Assembly: GCA_048497495.1 (NCBI GenBank)
Contig: JAFHCF010000244.1
Span: 14,680-78,679, forward strand
Source of the DNA: JAFHCF01 sp048497495
GTDB taxonomy: Bacteria > Pseudomonadota > Alphaproteobacteria > Rhizobiales > Ancalomicrobiaceae
Direction of reading: 5' to 3'
DNA: 64,000 bases
The notes under the pieces are model-generated. The model made no database searches. It had not been told where the DNA came from and saw only the letters and a list, made by a program, of their open reading frames with translations. A program made the translations under genes and the position numbers. How positions within the stretch are numbered: the first letter of the stretch is position 1; each line of letters opens with the position of its first letter. Of this stretch, positions 47,049 through 56,418 are shown piece by piece.

Positions 47049-48326
47049 TCAGGTGGTCTTCTTGAGCTTGCCGATGCCGAGGAAGTCGAGCATCGCCTTC
47101 TCATAGAAGGGCTCGCTCTCGCCGCGACGCATCTTGCGGATGAAGTACTTCTCGAAGCCGATCTTCGCCGCGTGCACCCACTTGCCCGACGACGACCAGT
47201 TGACGTTGCGCGGCGGGATCTGCGGTTGGGCGACGAAGGCGATGCCGCTGTCGCCGAAGTCGGCGAGGCAGACCGCGTTCCACGTCGCCTCGTGGCTCGA
47301 CTGACCGCCGCGCAGGATCTGGCCGATGTTGTGCGCCGTGGCGGTGACCATCGACTCGATCATGAAGCCGGTCTTCGGCACGCCGCAGGGAACCGGGGTC
47401 GGCCCCATCGGCGGGATGGCGACGCAGACGCCGACCGAGAAGATGTTGCGGTACTTCGGGTTGGCCTGATGCTTGTCGACGATGATGAAGCCGCGCGGAT
47501 TGACCAGGCCCTCGATGCCGCGCACCGCGGCGATGCCGCGGAACGCCGGGAGCATCATCGAGAAACCGAAGGGCATCTCGTGGGTCGCCTTGACCGATCC
47601 GTCGTCGGCGACCTCCTCGACCGTCATCTTGCCTTCCTCGACCTTCTTCACCCGCGACGAGGTCAACCACTTGATGTGGTGCTCGCGCAGCTCGCTCTCG
47701 AGCAGGCCCTTGGTGTCGCCGACACCGTCGAGGCCGAGATGGCCGACATAGGGCTCGGCGGTGACGAAGGTCATCGGCACCTTGTCGCGGATCTTGCGAC
47801 GACGCAGCTCGGTGTCGAGGATGAAGGTGAATTCATAGGCCGGGCCGAAGCAGGAGGCGCCTTGCGCCGCGCCGATGATGATCGGCCCCGGGTTCTTGCA
47901 GAACTCGTCGAAACGCTCGGCCGCCTTTTCGGCGTGGTCGATGTGGCAGATCGACTGGGTGTGACCCTCCGGGCCGAAACCCTCGATCTCGTCGAAGGCC
48001 AGTTCCGGGCCGGTGGCGATGATCAGGAAGTCGTAGTCGACGACGCTGCCGTCGGCGAGGTCGATCTTGTTCTCGTCGGCCCGCAGCTTGGTGGCGGCGA
48101 CCGCCTTGAAGTCGATGCCGCGCTTGGCGAAGGTCGGCGCCAGATCGATCTGGATGTCCTCCCGCTGGCGCCACCGCACCGGAATCCACGGATTCGACGG
48201 CACGAAATGATACTTCGGATCCTTGGTGACGACCGTCAGAGTGTCCTCCGGCCGCAACTGGTCCTTCATTTCGTAAGCCATAATGACGCCGCCGAGACCG
48301 GCGCCGAGAACCACCACATGTGCCAT
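47049..48326 (-). CDS. sqr: Sulfide:quinone oxidoreductase
   Basis: 425 residues from ATG 48326, eight to nine bases after a GGAGG site; an ATG four codons earlier contains that site. FAD-binding VLGAGLGGVIMAYEM, and the three cysteines expected for catalysis are at about C127, C159 and C353, as in the Acidithiobacillus enzyme. It oxidises sulfide at the membrane to zero-valent sulfur and reduces quinone. It sits between the dsr operon and the SulP/soe genes. Confidence 0.9.
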   Translation of the reverse strand: MAHVVVLGAGLGGVIMAYEMKDQLRPEDTLTVVTKDPKYHFVPSNPWIPVRWRQREDIQIDLAPTFAKRGIDFKAVAATKLRADENKIDLADGSVVDYDFLIIATGPELAFDEIEGFGPEGHTQSICHIDHAEKAAERFDEFCKNPGPIIIGAAQGASCFGPAYEFTFILDTELRRRKIRDKVPMTFVTAEPYVGHLGLDGVGDTKGLLESELREHHIKWLTSSRVKKVEEGKMTVEEVADDGSVKATHEMPFGFSMMLPAFRGIAAVRGIEGLVNPRGFIIVDKHQANPKYRNIFSVGVCVAIPPMGPTPVPCGVPKTGFMIESMVTATAHNIGQILRGGQSSHEATWNAVCLADFGDSGIAFVAQPQIPPRNVNWSSSGKWVHAAKIGFEKYFIRKMRRGESEPFYEKAMLDFLGIGKLKKTT

Positions 48327-48560
48327 CGAACCCTCCATGATCGAGACCGGTCGACGCTCCCCCGAGTGCTCCGGTCGGATGTCTGACCCCGTTCTACCCC
48401 ACCCCTCCCTCGAAAGTTCGGCGTGGTGACGCGAGGTCCATTATCTCTTCAACATATGCCGATATTCGGCGATCCCGAAACAGCGAAAGCACCAATTGGC
48501 ACCGACTTTCGGCCGTCCCCGGGCCCTCGCCCCGTGGTTCGAGGCACCTCTTCCCCTACA

Positions 48561-48893
48561 TCACCCAGTACTCCAGGCTCGCGGCTTCTTCATGCCCGCG
48601 ATCTTGCAGGCCTGGCGCACGTAGCCGTACGGAAACAACTCGAACAGTCGATTGCGCGAAGCCCCCCACGTCGTCGCCAGATGCTTCATGACGAACCTCG
48701 CGTCGGGCGACACCTGGTGCCGTTCCTGCCAATCGCGCATGAAGGCCAAGACGTCCCAGTGCTCCACCGTCAGTTCGATCCCCTCTTCCGCCGCCGCCAG
48801 CCGCGCGAAGTCCTCGCTCCAGTCGGCGGGCTCGACGAGATAGCCCTCCACGTCGCGCCGCCACCGCGCGGCCTGGTCCGCGTCGGACGTCAT
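48561..48893 (-). CDS. DsrC/TusE-family paralog lacking the penultimate cysteine
   Basis: 110 residues from ATG 48893, overlapping the dsrN stop. It aligns along its length with the DsrC at 57253 (same length, same LFELFPYG region). DsrC uses two C-terminal cysteines; here the inner one (C96, in QACKIAG) is kept while the position of the penultimate one is tryptophan (KKPRAWSTG). It cannot form the DsrC trisulfide, so a carrier, regulatory or scaffold role is more likely. Confidence 0.87.
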   Translation of the reverse strand: MTSDADQAARWRRDVEGYLVEPADWSEDFARLAAAEEGIELTVEHWDVLAFMRDWQERHQVSPDARFVMKHLATTWGASRNRLFELFPYGYVRQACKIAGMKKPRAWSTG

Positions 48894-50461
48894 CTGTCCT
48901 CTCCGCGCATCACCGCCATGGCGCCCGCCCGGCGGTGTCGCCCACCGCCCGCCGCCGCGACGGATCCGCACGCCGCCGCCCGCTCACCGCGCGCCCGTGA
49001 TCGCACGAAGTCGACGAAACGCTCCGCCCAATGGGCCCGGTCGGTGTCGCGCAGATGGGTGAAGCTCGCCAGCACGTTGCCGACGACGATGCCGTCGTCG
49101 GTCCCGGTGATGCCGTCGCCGCGCACCACCCGGTAGGCGAAGCGACATCCCGGCGCCAGATTCTCCAGCCGCGCGTAGTGGAACTCGTGCGCCTTGACCC
49201 GCGACGGCGCGCCCGTCGCCGTCCTCGTCGCGGCCCAAGGCATCGCCGCGGTCTCCTCCATCACGACGAGGCCCCGCCCCTGCGGCCGCTCCTGGACCAC
49301 GGCGTCGGCCGGCACGACGCCGACCATCTCGCCGACCTCGTCCTTCCAGGCGATGGTGCGGGAGAGGTACATCAGCCCGCCGCACTCCGCGTAGATCGGC
49401 AGCCCGTCGGCCGCGGCCCCGGCGATGTCGCGCCGGAGCCCGGCATTGGCGGCGAGACCGGCGATGTGGCTCTCCGGAAAGCCGCCGCCGATCAGCAGGC
49501 CGTCGACCTTCGGCAGGCGTGGCGTCGTCAGCGCCGAGAAGAACTCGAGCCGCGCCCCGGCGCGCTCCAGCGCCTCGAGGTCGTCCTGATAGTAGAAGCA
49601 GAAGGCGGCGTCGCGAACCACGCCGATGGTCACCGGCTCGGCCTCGCGCCGGCGCGTCGTGACCGAGGGCGCCGCCGAGGCGACGGCGACCCGTCGGCCG
49701 TGGGCCGGAACGCGCACCAGATCGACCAGGGCGTCGAGATCGACCCCGGCGGCGATCGTCTCGCCGAGATGGGCGATCACCGCCTCGACGTTGTCGGTCT
49801 CCTGCGGCGTCGTCAGGCCGAGATGGCGTTCGACCACGGTCAGATCGGCGCTGCGACCGATGACGCCGAGCACCTTCAGGTCGGTATAGCGCTCGAGCGC
49901 CTGCCGGAGCTTTTCTTCCTGGCGCGCCGTCGCCACCCGGTTGAGCACGATGCCGCGAATGTCGACGTCGGGATCGAAGACCTGATAGCCCATCACCAGG
50001 GGCGCGATGCCGCGCGTCATGCCGAAGGCGTCGAGCACCAGCACCACCGGCGCCCCGACCAGCTTGGCGAGCGCGGCGGACGAATCGCGTCCCTCGAGAT
50101 CGACGCCGTCGTGCAGGCCCTTGTTGCCCTCGATCAGCTCGAAGTCGGAGCCGACGGCGTGCGCCGTGATCGTCGCCTCGATCTCGGCCGGACCCTGGGT
50201 GTTGAAGTCGAGGTTGTAGCAGGGCCGGCCGCTGGCGCGGCGCAGCCACAGGGGGTCGATGTAGTCGGGCCCCTTCTTGAAGGTCTGGACGACCCGGCCG
50301 CGCGCCGTCAGCGCGGCGGCGAGGCCGGTCGAGAAGGTGGTCTTGCCCGAGGACTTGTGGGCCGCCGAGATCAGAAGCCGCGGCCGCGCCTCGACGAGGC
50401 GCGGTCCGGCCTCGTGCGAGGCGGTCGACGCGGGGCGCGGGATCTCAGGACGGATCGACAT
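48890..50461 (-). CDS. dsrN: DsrN, siroheme amidase (cobyrinate a,c-diamide synthase-like)
   Basis: 523 residues. N-terminal P-loop ATPase domain (ISAAHKSSGKTTFSTG near residue 33) and C-terminal glutamine amidotransferase domain with nucleophile Cys in YAECGGLMYL. DsrN amidates siroheme for the DsrAB sulfite reductase. Its start overlaps dsrP by 17 bases and its stop overlaps the dsrC paralog, so it is embedded in the dsr operon. Confidence 0.9.
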   Translation of the reverse strand: MSIRPEIPRPASTASHEAGPRLVEARPRLLISAAHKSSGKTTFSTGLAAALTARGRVVQTFKKGPDYIDPLWLRRASGRPCYNLDFNTQGPAEIEATITAHAVGSDFELIEGNKGLHDGVDLEGRDSSAALAKLVGAPVVLVLDAFGMTRGIAPLVMGYQVFDPDVDIRGIVLNRVATARQEEKLRQALERYTDLKVLGVIGRSADLTVVERHLGLTTPQETDNVEAVIAHLGETIAAGVDLDALVDLVRVPAHGRRVAVASAAPSVTTRRREAEPVTIGVVRDAAFCFYYQDDLEALERAGARLEFFSALTTPRLPKVDGLLIGGGFPESHIAGLAANAGLRRDIAGAAADGLPIYAECGGLMYLSRTIAWKDEVGEMVGVVPADAVVQERPQGRGLVVMEETAAMPWAATRTATGAPSRVKAHEFHYARLENLAPGCRFAYRVVRGDGITGTDDGIVVGNVLASFTHLRDTDRAHWAERFVDFVRSRARGERAAACGSVAAAGGGRHRRAGAMAVMRGEDR

Positions 50462-51638
50462 GGCTCCCCCCCTCTCCCGCCGGCAACAGGCGCAGCACCC
50501 GCATCGCCATCATGGTGAGCAGCAGCGCCAGAGCCGTGCCGCCGAGACCGAGGCCGAGTTCCGGCAGGCTCGGGACATAGCCGTTGACGATGCCGTCGTA
50601 GAAGGGGCTCGAAACCTCGTAGCCGGGGAAGAGCTCCAGCGGATAGGCCTGGCCGCCGATGATGATGACGTAGACGTGGGCGATCCCGCCGAGCACCACC
50701 AGGCTGGAGGCGATCATCTCCACCCGGCGCGACACGCCGGTGCGGCCATAGACCATCGCCATCGGCACCAACGATCCGAACAGCACCACCACGCCCCAGA
50801 AGAGGACGGTGTAGAGGCCGCCGTCGAGCAGCAGGAAGCTCTCGTAGCCGACCCGCCAGGCGGTGTAGATCGAGGTGAAGTGGAACACCCCGGAGAAATA
50901 GAGCACCGACCCGACGAAGATCACCAACAGCCGCATCAGCCGCTGCAACAGCGCCTCGCCGAGGCCGCGGCTCGCCGAATTCTCCAACGCCAGACGGATC
51001 AGGATGAACACCGCCAGCCCGTAGGCGAGCGACATGGCGATGAACAGCGGCGCCATCACCGCCGACCCGTAGCCCGAGCGGGCCATCAGGAAGCCGAAGA
51101 TCGACCCGGTGCCGGTGGTCAGCGTCAGGCGCCACAGGAAGGCGACGAGGCCGACGGCCGGCGTGTACTTCTGCCAGGCGCGGGTCATCTGGACCACCAG
51201 ATAGGCCCCGACCACGGCCATGAAGCCGGTGTAGAGCAGCACGTTCCAGGCGAAGATCGAGCGGAAGTTGTAGTTGGTCATCGCCACCGTCAGCCGATCC
51301 GGCCGCCCGAGGTCGAGCACCAGGATGGCGAGGCCGCCGACCAGGAAGGCGATGGCGAGCACGCCCGACAGGCGCGCCTTCGGCTTGTAGGGCAACTCGC
51401 CGAAGACCGAGCCGAGAGAGGCGATGTTGAGCACGCCCGAGGCGACGACGATCAGGAACACCGCGAAGACATGCGGCAGGCCCCAGACGATCTGGTTGTT
51501 CATGCCGGTGACGATGTGGCCGTTGTGCTCCATGTAGAGCGCGCTAAGCCCGCCGATCGCCACCACCAGGGCGAGAAAGGCCGCCAGAGCCCAGAACCTG
51601 TCGCCGCCTCGGCATTCGGTGTAGACGATGTTCGCCAT
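50445..51638 (-). CDS. dsrP: DsrP, NrfD-type integral membrane subunit of DsrMKJOP
   Basis: 397 residues with about ten membrane helices and NrfD-family features (GMNNQIVWGLPHVF; LGRPDRL). It exchanges electrons with the quinone pool together with DsrO and DsrJ on the periplasmic side. It follows dsrO after nine bases and overlaps dsrN. Confidence 0.92.
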   Translation of the reverse strand: MANIVYTECRGGDRFWALAAFLALVVAIGGLSALYMEHNGHIVTGMNNQIVWGLPHVFAVFLIVVASGVLNIASLGSVFGELPYKPKARLSGVLAIAFLVGGLAILVLDLGRPDRLTVAMTNYNFRSIFAWNVLLYTGFMAVVGAYLVVQMTRAWQKYTPAVGLVAFLWRLTLTTGTGSIFGFLMARSGYGSAVMAPLFIAMSLAYGLAVFILIRLALENSASRGLGEALLQRLMRLLVIFVGSVLYFSGVFHFTSIYTAWRVGYESFLLLDGGLYTVLFWGVVVLFGSLVPMAMVYGRTGVSRRVEMIASSLVVLGGIAHVYVIIIGGQAYPLELFPGYEVSSPFYDGIVNGYVPSLPELGLGLGGTALALLLTMMAMRVLRLLPAGEGGSHVDPS

Positions 51639-51647
51639 GGGTCGTCC

Positions 51648-52436
51648 TCACAGGTTCCGATAGCGCACGCCCGGGTCGGTGCCCAGGTCGCCGCGGATCT
51701 GCATCGTCGCGAAGGTGGCGACGCGCTGGGCGATTTCCGACTTCGGATCGGCGAGATCGCCGAACAGCATGGCCCCGCCGACCGTGGCGCAGGCCTCGAC
51801 GCAGGCCGGCGTCTGCCCCTTGTCGACGCGGTGGACGCAGAGCGTGCAGCTCTCCACCGTCCCCATGCCGCGCGGCGCGTGGGGCTTCTGATCCTCGAGC
51901 GCCTCGTGGATGAAGGACCGCGCCTTGTAGGGGCAGGCCATCATGCAGTAGCGGCAGCCGATGCAGCGGTGCTTGTCGACCAGCACGATGCCGTCGACCC
52001 GCTTGAACGAGGCCCCGGTCGGGCAGACGTCGACGCAGGGCGGGTTGGCGCAGTGCTGGCACATCACCGGCGCCGACTTGGTCACCCCGCTCTTGGGGTC
52101 GCGCAACGTCACCTTGCGAATCCACTGGGCGTCGGTCGTCGGATGTCCCGTGTCCTTCCAGCCGTTCTCGGTCGAGCACGCGGTGACGCAGGCGGTGCAG
52201 CCGTCGGTGCACTTGGAGGTGTCGATCAGGAGCCCCCAGCGCTTGTTCGGATCGGCTCCGGTCGCCGCTTCCGCCACCCCGGTGCCGTAGGCGAAGAGCG
52301 TCACGCCCGGCGCCAACGCCGTCACGGCGGCGGCGGCCGACGTCGCGAGAAAGCCGCGACGGCCTTCGTCGACCGTCTCGGCGGACGACGAGCCGCAACC
52401 GCAGCCCGAACCGCAGGACTTGGTGCGATCGTTCAT
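51648..52436 (-). CDS. dsrO: DsrO, periplasmic iron-sulfur protein with Tat signal
   Basis: 262 residues from ATG 52436. The N-terminus has a cysteine-rich stretch (CGSGCGCGSS) before the twin-arginine signal RRGFLATSAAAAV. The body carries ferredoxin motifs (CTDGCTACVTAC, CQHCANPPCVDVCP, CIGCRYCMMACPY). It connects DsrJ and DsrP. The start overlaps the dsrJ stop by four bases. Confidence 0.92.
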   Translation of the reverse strand: MNDRTKSCGSGCGCGSSSAETVDEGRRGFLATSAAAAVTALAPGVTLFAYGTGVAEAATGADPNKRWGLLIDTSKCTDGCTACVTACSTENGWKDTGHPTTDAQWIRKVTLRDPKSGVTKSAPVMCQHCANPPCVDVCPTGASFKRVDGIVLVDKHRCIGCRYCMMACPYKARSFIHEALEDQKPHAPRGMGTVESCTLCVHRVDKGQTPACVEACATVGGAMLFGDLADPKSEIAQRVATFATMQIRGDLGTDPGVRYRNL

Positions 52437-52906
52437 CGGGCGATCTCCTTGACATAGTCGGCGAGCGCCGCGATCGCCGAGGCGGAGGTGCCGTGCGTCG
52501 CGTCCGCCGCCTTCGCCGAGGGGTCGGGCCGCGAGGCGTGGCACTCGAAACAGTCGATCTTGACCGCCGTATAGTCGTGGCAGGCCCGGCAGAAGTGCTG
52601 CGGCGAGGACACCGTCACCGCCCCACCCTTGCCGTCGGAGACCGCGTGGCAGGTGACGCAGGCGGTGAGCCGCCCGCCCTCGACGCGTTCGCCACCGTGC
52701 ACCGTCAGGTCGCGACCGTGCTTCAACATCGACATGTGATCGCGCCGCATGACCTCGGGCGGCGCCACGCAGGCCCCACCCGTCGCCTTCGGCACCGCCG
52801 GAAGCGGCACCTCGCCGGCATGCGCCCCGATGATGCCGGCGATGCCGGCCATCACCAGGATGCTCAGCAGGAGCACGAGTCTGTTCAGAGACGAACGCTC
52901 GCTCAT
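52433..52906 (-). CDS. dsrJ: DsrJ, triheme c-type cytochrome
   Basis: 157 residues with an N-terminal membrane anchor or signal (LVLLLSILVMAGIAGIIG) and three CxxCH haem motifs (CVTCH, CRACH, CFECH), the number typical for DsrJ. Periplasmic part of DsrMKJOP. The upstream Cys in GGACVAPP may be an unusual haem ligand, as proposed for DsrJ elsewhere. Confidence 0.93.
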   Translation of the reverse strand: MSERSSLNRLVLLLSILVMAGIAGIIGAHAGEVPLPAVPKATGGACVAPPEVMRRDHMSMLKHGRDLTVHGGERVEGGRLTACVTCHAVSDGKGGAVTVSSPQHFCRACHDYTAVKIDCFECHASRPDPSAKAADATHGTSASAIAALADYVKEIAR

Positions 52907-52910
52907 CGGA

Positions 52911-54863
52911 TCACTCCCCGAGCCCCATCTGGATGTAGCCGGTCGGGCAGACGTCCTTGCAGATGTGGCAACCGATGCACTTGGAGTAGTCGGTCAGCAC
53001 GTAGCGACCGACCGCCCGCTCCTTCTTGGGCACGCGCTCCACCGCCGTCTGCGGGCAATAGATCACGCAGGCGTCGCACTCGAAGCACAATCCGCAACTC
53101 ATGCAGCGCTTGCCCTCGTGTTGAGCCTGCGCTTCCGTCAGCCCCTCGATGCGCTCCTCGAAGTTGCCGATGACGTTGGCGGCATCGACGTGGATCTCGG
53201 AGCGATGTTCGCGCGGGTCGTACTGGAAGTGACCCTTGAACAGCTCGGTGTGCGGGATGACGTGGCTCGACGAGCGGTCGTCGTAGTTGTGGATGGCGTA
53301 GTCGGCATCGTCGGTGCCGCGCGCCTGCATGTGGTCGTAGGGGTCGAGCTCGAGCCCACGCGCGTTGAGTTCCTCGAGCATCTGGAAGTGATGGACGTCG
53401 ACCTTCGGCCGCTTCTCCAGCGTCTCCCCGGCGAGGAATTCGTCGATCACCTGGGCGCCGACCCGGCCGTGGCCGATCGCCGTGGTGAGCAGATGCGGAC
53501 GCAGGACGTCGCCGCCGGCGAAGTGCTTCTCGCGGCCCTTGACCCGGTAGACACCGTCGATGGCGATGAAGCCACGGCCGCCGTCGAGGCTCTCGAGCCC
53601 GTCGGAGAGATCGCCCATCTGGCCGATGGCCGAGACGATCATGTCGCACTCGAGCACGAACTCGGTGCCTTCGACCGGCATCGGCACCATGCCCTTCATC
53701 GTGCACTTGCACATCTTCAGTCCGGCGACCTTGCCGGTCGCGTCGACCAGCACCTCGACCGGCATGACGCCGTCGCGGATGTCGACGCCCTCGCGCAACG
53801 CATCCTCGCGCTCACGCTCGGCGGCGGTCATCTGGGCCATCGGGAACAGCGACGTCAGGGTGGCGGAGACCCCCTCGCGCGCCATGGTTCCGGCGACGTC
53901 GTGGGCGGCGAAGCCGGCGGCGTCCTGGTCGGGCCGATCCTTCTCGGCCCGGGCGGTGACGTGGCCGAGGCGGCGGGCCACCGAGGCGACGTCGATCGAG
54001 GTGTCGCCACCGCCGACCACGACCACCCGCTTGGCGGTCGAGAACACCCAGCCCTGGTTGAAGGCGTCGAGGAATTCGATACCGGTGATGCAACCCTCGG
54101 CGTCGGCGTTCGGCACCGGCAGCGGCCGGCCCTTCTGCGCCCCGAGCGCCCAGAAGATGGCGTCGTGCTTCGCCTCGAGTTCCTCGATCGTCACGTCGGT
54201 GCCGACCCGGCACTGGAGCCTGACCTCGATCCCGGTCTCGATAATGCGGCCGATCTCGGCGTCGAGACGGTCACGCGGGGTGCGGTAGCCCGGAATGCCG
54301 AAGCGCATCATGCCGCCGAGGCGGTCGTGGGCCTCGTAGAGCGTGACCGCGTGGCCGGAGCGGCGCAGGAACATCGCCGCCGCGAGGCCGGCGGGACCAC
54401 CGCCGATCACCGCCACCGACTTGCCCGACTCCGACTTCGGCATCGGCAGCTTGAGGCTGTTGTCGATCGCCCAGTCGCCGACATATTGCTCCACCGCGTT
54501 GATGCCGACGAACTCGTCGACCTCGTTGCGGTTGCAGCCGTCCTCGCACGGCGCCGGGCAGACGCGGCCCATGACGGACGGGAACGGATTGGCCTCGACC
54601 ATGCGGTTGAAGGCATATTCCTGCCACGTCTGACCCGCCACCGGCGGCTTGTCCATGCCGCGGGCGATCGCCAGCCAGCCACGGATGTCGTGGCCCGACG
54701 GACAGCCGGCCTGGCACGGCGGGGTGCGGTGGATATACGTCGGGCACTTGTGCGACTTGTCCGCCGTGAAGATCTTCTCCTGAAGATCGTCCCACTTCCA
54801 CATGTTGTCGCCCGACTTGAAGCGGCGGAAGGTCAGCTTCTTCGGATCTGCGTTCTCGTTCAT
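52911..54863 (-). CDS. dsrL: DsrL, NAD(P)H:acceptor oxidoreductase, iron-sulfur flavoprotein
   Basis: 650 residues from ATG 54863. N-terminal cluster region (CPTYIHRTPPCQAGCP; CPAPCEDGCNR), then GltD-like FAD (VIGGGPAGLAAA near 150) and NAD(P) domains (VVGGGDTSID), then a C-terminal ferredoxin (CMSCGLCFECDAC; CIGCHICKDVCP). DsrL couples DsrAB to NAD(H) and is required in the oxidative pathway, which supports sulfur oxidation here. Confidence 0.93.
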   Translation of the reverse strand: MNENADPKKLTFRRFKSGDNMWKWDDLQEKIFTADKSHKCPTYIHRTPPCQAGCPSGHDIRGWLAIARGMDKPPVAGQTWQEYAFNRMVEANPFPSVMGRVCPAPCEDGCNRNEVDEFVGINAVEQYVGDWAIDNSLKLPMPKSESGKSVAVIGGGPAGLAAAMFLRRSGHAVTLYEAHDRLGGMMRFGIPGYRTPRDRLDAEIGRIIETGIEVRLQCRVGTDVTIEELEAKHDAIFWALGAQKGRPLPVPNADAEGCITGIEFLDAFNQGWVFSTAKRVVVVGGGDTSIDVASVARRLGHVTARAEKDRPDQDAAGFAAHDVAGTMAREGVSATLTSLFPMAQMTAAEREREDALREGVDIRDGVMPVEVLVDATGKVAGLKMCKCTMKGMVPMPVEGTEFVLECDMIVSAIGQMGDLSDGLESLDGGRGFIAIDGVYRVKGREKHFAGGDVLRPHLLTTAIGHGRVGAQVIDEFLAGETLEKRPKVDVHHFQMLEELNARGLELDPYDHMQARGTDDADYAIHNYDDRSSSHVIPHTELFKGHFQYDPREHRSEIHVDAANVIGNFEERIEGLTEAQAQHEGKRCMSCGLCFECDACVIYCPQTAVERVPKKERAVGRYVLTDYSKCIGCHICKDVCPTGYIQMGLGE

Positions 54864-54898
54864 GACTGTCCTCCCAGGACCCGCGCCGGCGTTCGGCC

Positions 54899-56413
54899 TC
54901 ACCGGTCTTCGTCGTCTTCAGGTTTGTCGAGAATGATTGCGTTGGACACCATCTGATGCACGCTCACGATCGAGTCCCGCTCGAACCCGTGGTCGGGCAT
55001 CACCTTGGCGAACTGAGTCTTGCAGATGGCGCAGATCGCCGCCATGTGGGTGACGCCGTGGTCTTCGCGCACGCTCTTCAGCGCCTTCATCCGCGGGCTC
55101 GCGCCCTTCTTGCGGATGTCCATCAGCTCGTCGGTGAGGAGACCGCCGCCGCCACCGCAGCAGAAGGTCGCCTCCTTGATCGTGTCGGCCGGCATGTCGA
55201 AATAGTAGTTGCAGACGGTCCTCAGGATCGCCCGCGGGATCTCGAACTGCCCGCCCGGCTTGTCGCCCATGCGGGTGGCGCGGGCGACGTTGCAGCTGTC
55301 GTGGTAGGTCAGCCGGATGTGGTCGTTCTTCGACTTGTCGAACTTCAGCGCATCCTTCTGGATCAGATCCCAGGTGTATTCGCAGATGTGCTGCGGGATC
55401 GGATAGCGCTGATCGAGGAAGTCGAACGGCCCGGCCAGCGTGTTCAGGAACGAATAGGCGACGCGCCAGGCATGGCCGCATTCACCGAAGACGATGCGCT
55501 TGACCCCGAGCTCCAGCGCCGCGGTGCGGATGCGCAGCGACACTTCGCGCATCTGCTCGTAGGAGCCGATGAACATGCCGAAGTTGGCGGCTTCCGAGGC
55601 GTAGGACGAGATCGTCCAGCTGGCGCCGGCGGCATGGAACACCTTGGCGTAGCCGATCAGCCCGTCGACATGGGGTTCGGCGAAGAAGTCGGCCGAGGGC
55701 GTCACCAGCAGGATGTCGGCGCCCTTGACGTCGAGCGGCAGCTTGACCGGCACCCCGATGTCTTCCTCGAGGTCTTCCTCGAGCCCCTCGAGGGTCGAGC
55801 GCAGGGCATTCTTGTTGAGGCCGAGGTTGTTGCCGATGGTGTGGACCTTGCCGATGATCTCGTTGCAGTACTTCTGACCCTTACCGATGTGGTCGAGGAT
55901 CTCGCGACCCGCCATCGAGATCTCGGCGGTGTCGATCCCATAGGGGCAATAGACCGAGCAGCGCCGGCACTGCGAGCACTGGTGGAAGTAGGAGTACCAG
56001 TCGTCCAGCACCTCCTCCGTCAGATCCTCCGCCCCGACCAGCGACGGGAAATATTTCCCCGAGAAGGTGAAGTGACGACGGTAGACCTTGCGCAGCAGAT
56101 CCTGACGGGCCACCGGCATGTTCTTCGGATCGCCGGACCCGAGATAGTAGTGGCACTTGTCGGTGCAGGCGCCGCACTTGACGCAGCTGTCGAGATAGAC
56201 TTTGAGCGAGCGGTACTTGCCGAGGAGTTCGCCCATCTTGTCGATGGCCTTCTCCTTCCAGTCCGGCACCAGTTCGCCGGGAAAGCCGAGCTTCACCTGA
56301 TGCTCGGGCGACGCCGGCCAGGGCTTGGAGGCCTCCATCGCGCCGGGGCACATCACCGGCAATTCCAAGGGATCGAAGTCGATCTCGTCGAGCGTGTCGG
56401 TCTTGATGTCCAT
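54899..56413 (-). CDS. dsrK: DsrK, heterodisulfide-reductase-like iron-sulfur protein
   Basis: 504 residues from ATG 56413. Two [4Fe-4S] motifs (CVKCGACTDKC; CSQCRRCSVYCPYG) and CCG-type domains (HDSCN; CCGGGGGLL) as in HdrD. It is the cytoplasmic subunit that handles DsrC disulfide/trisulfide and passes electrons to DsrM. Adjacent to dsrM and dsrL in the conserved order. Confidence 0.94.
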   Translation of the reverse strand: MDIKTDTLDEIDFDPLELPVMCPGAMEASKPWPASPEHQVKLGFPGELVPDWKEKAIDKMGELLGKYRSLKVYLDSCVKCGACTDKCHYYLGSGDPKNMPVARQDLLRKVYRRHFTFSGKYFPSLVGAEDLTEEVLDDWYSYFHQCSQCRRCSVYCPYGIDTAEISMAGREILDHIGKGQKYCNEIIGKVHTIGNNLGLNKNALRSTLEGLEEDLEEDIGVPVKLPLDVKGADILLVTPSADFFAEPHVDGLIGYAKVFHAAGASWTISSYASEAANFGMFIGSYEQMREVSLRIRTAALELGVKRIVFGECGHAWRVAYSFLNTLAGPFDFLDQRYPIPQHICEYTWDLIQKDALKFDKSKNDHIRLTYHDSCNVARATRMGDKPGGQFEIPRAILRTVCNYYFDMPADTIKEATFCCGGGGGLLTDELMDIRKKGASPRMKALKSVREDHGVTHMAAICAICKTQFAKVMPDHGFERDSIVSVHQMVSNAIILDKPEDDEDR

Positions 56414-56418
56414 CGCGC

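Noticed and set aside
48427..48475. Another copy of the AATATG-N6-CATATT operator upstream of sqr
   Set aside because: ATATG and GATATT words occur, but spacing and symmetry do not match the other sites.
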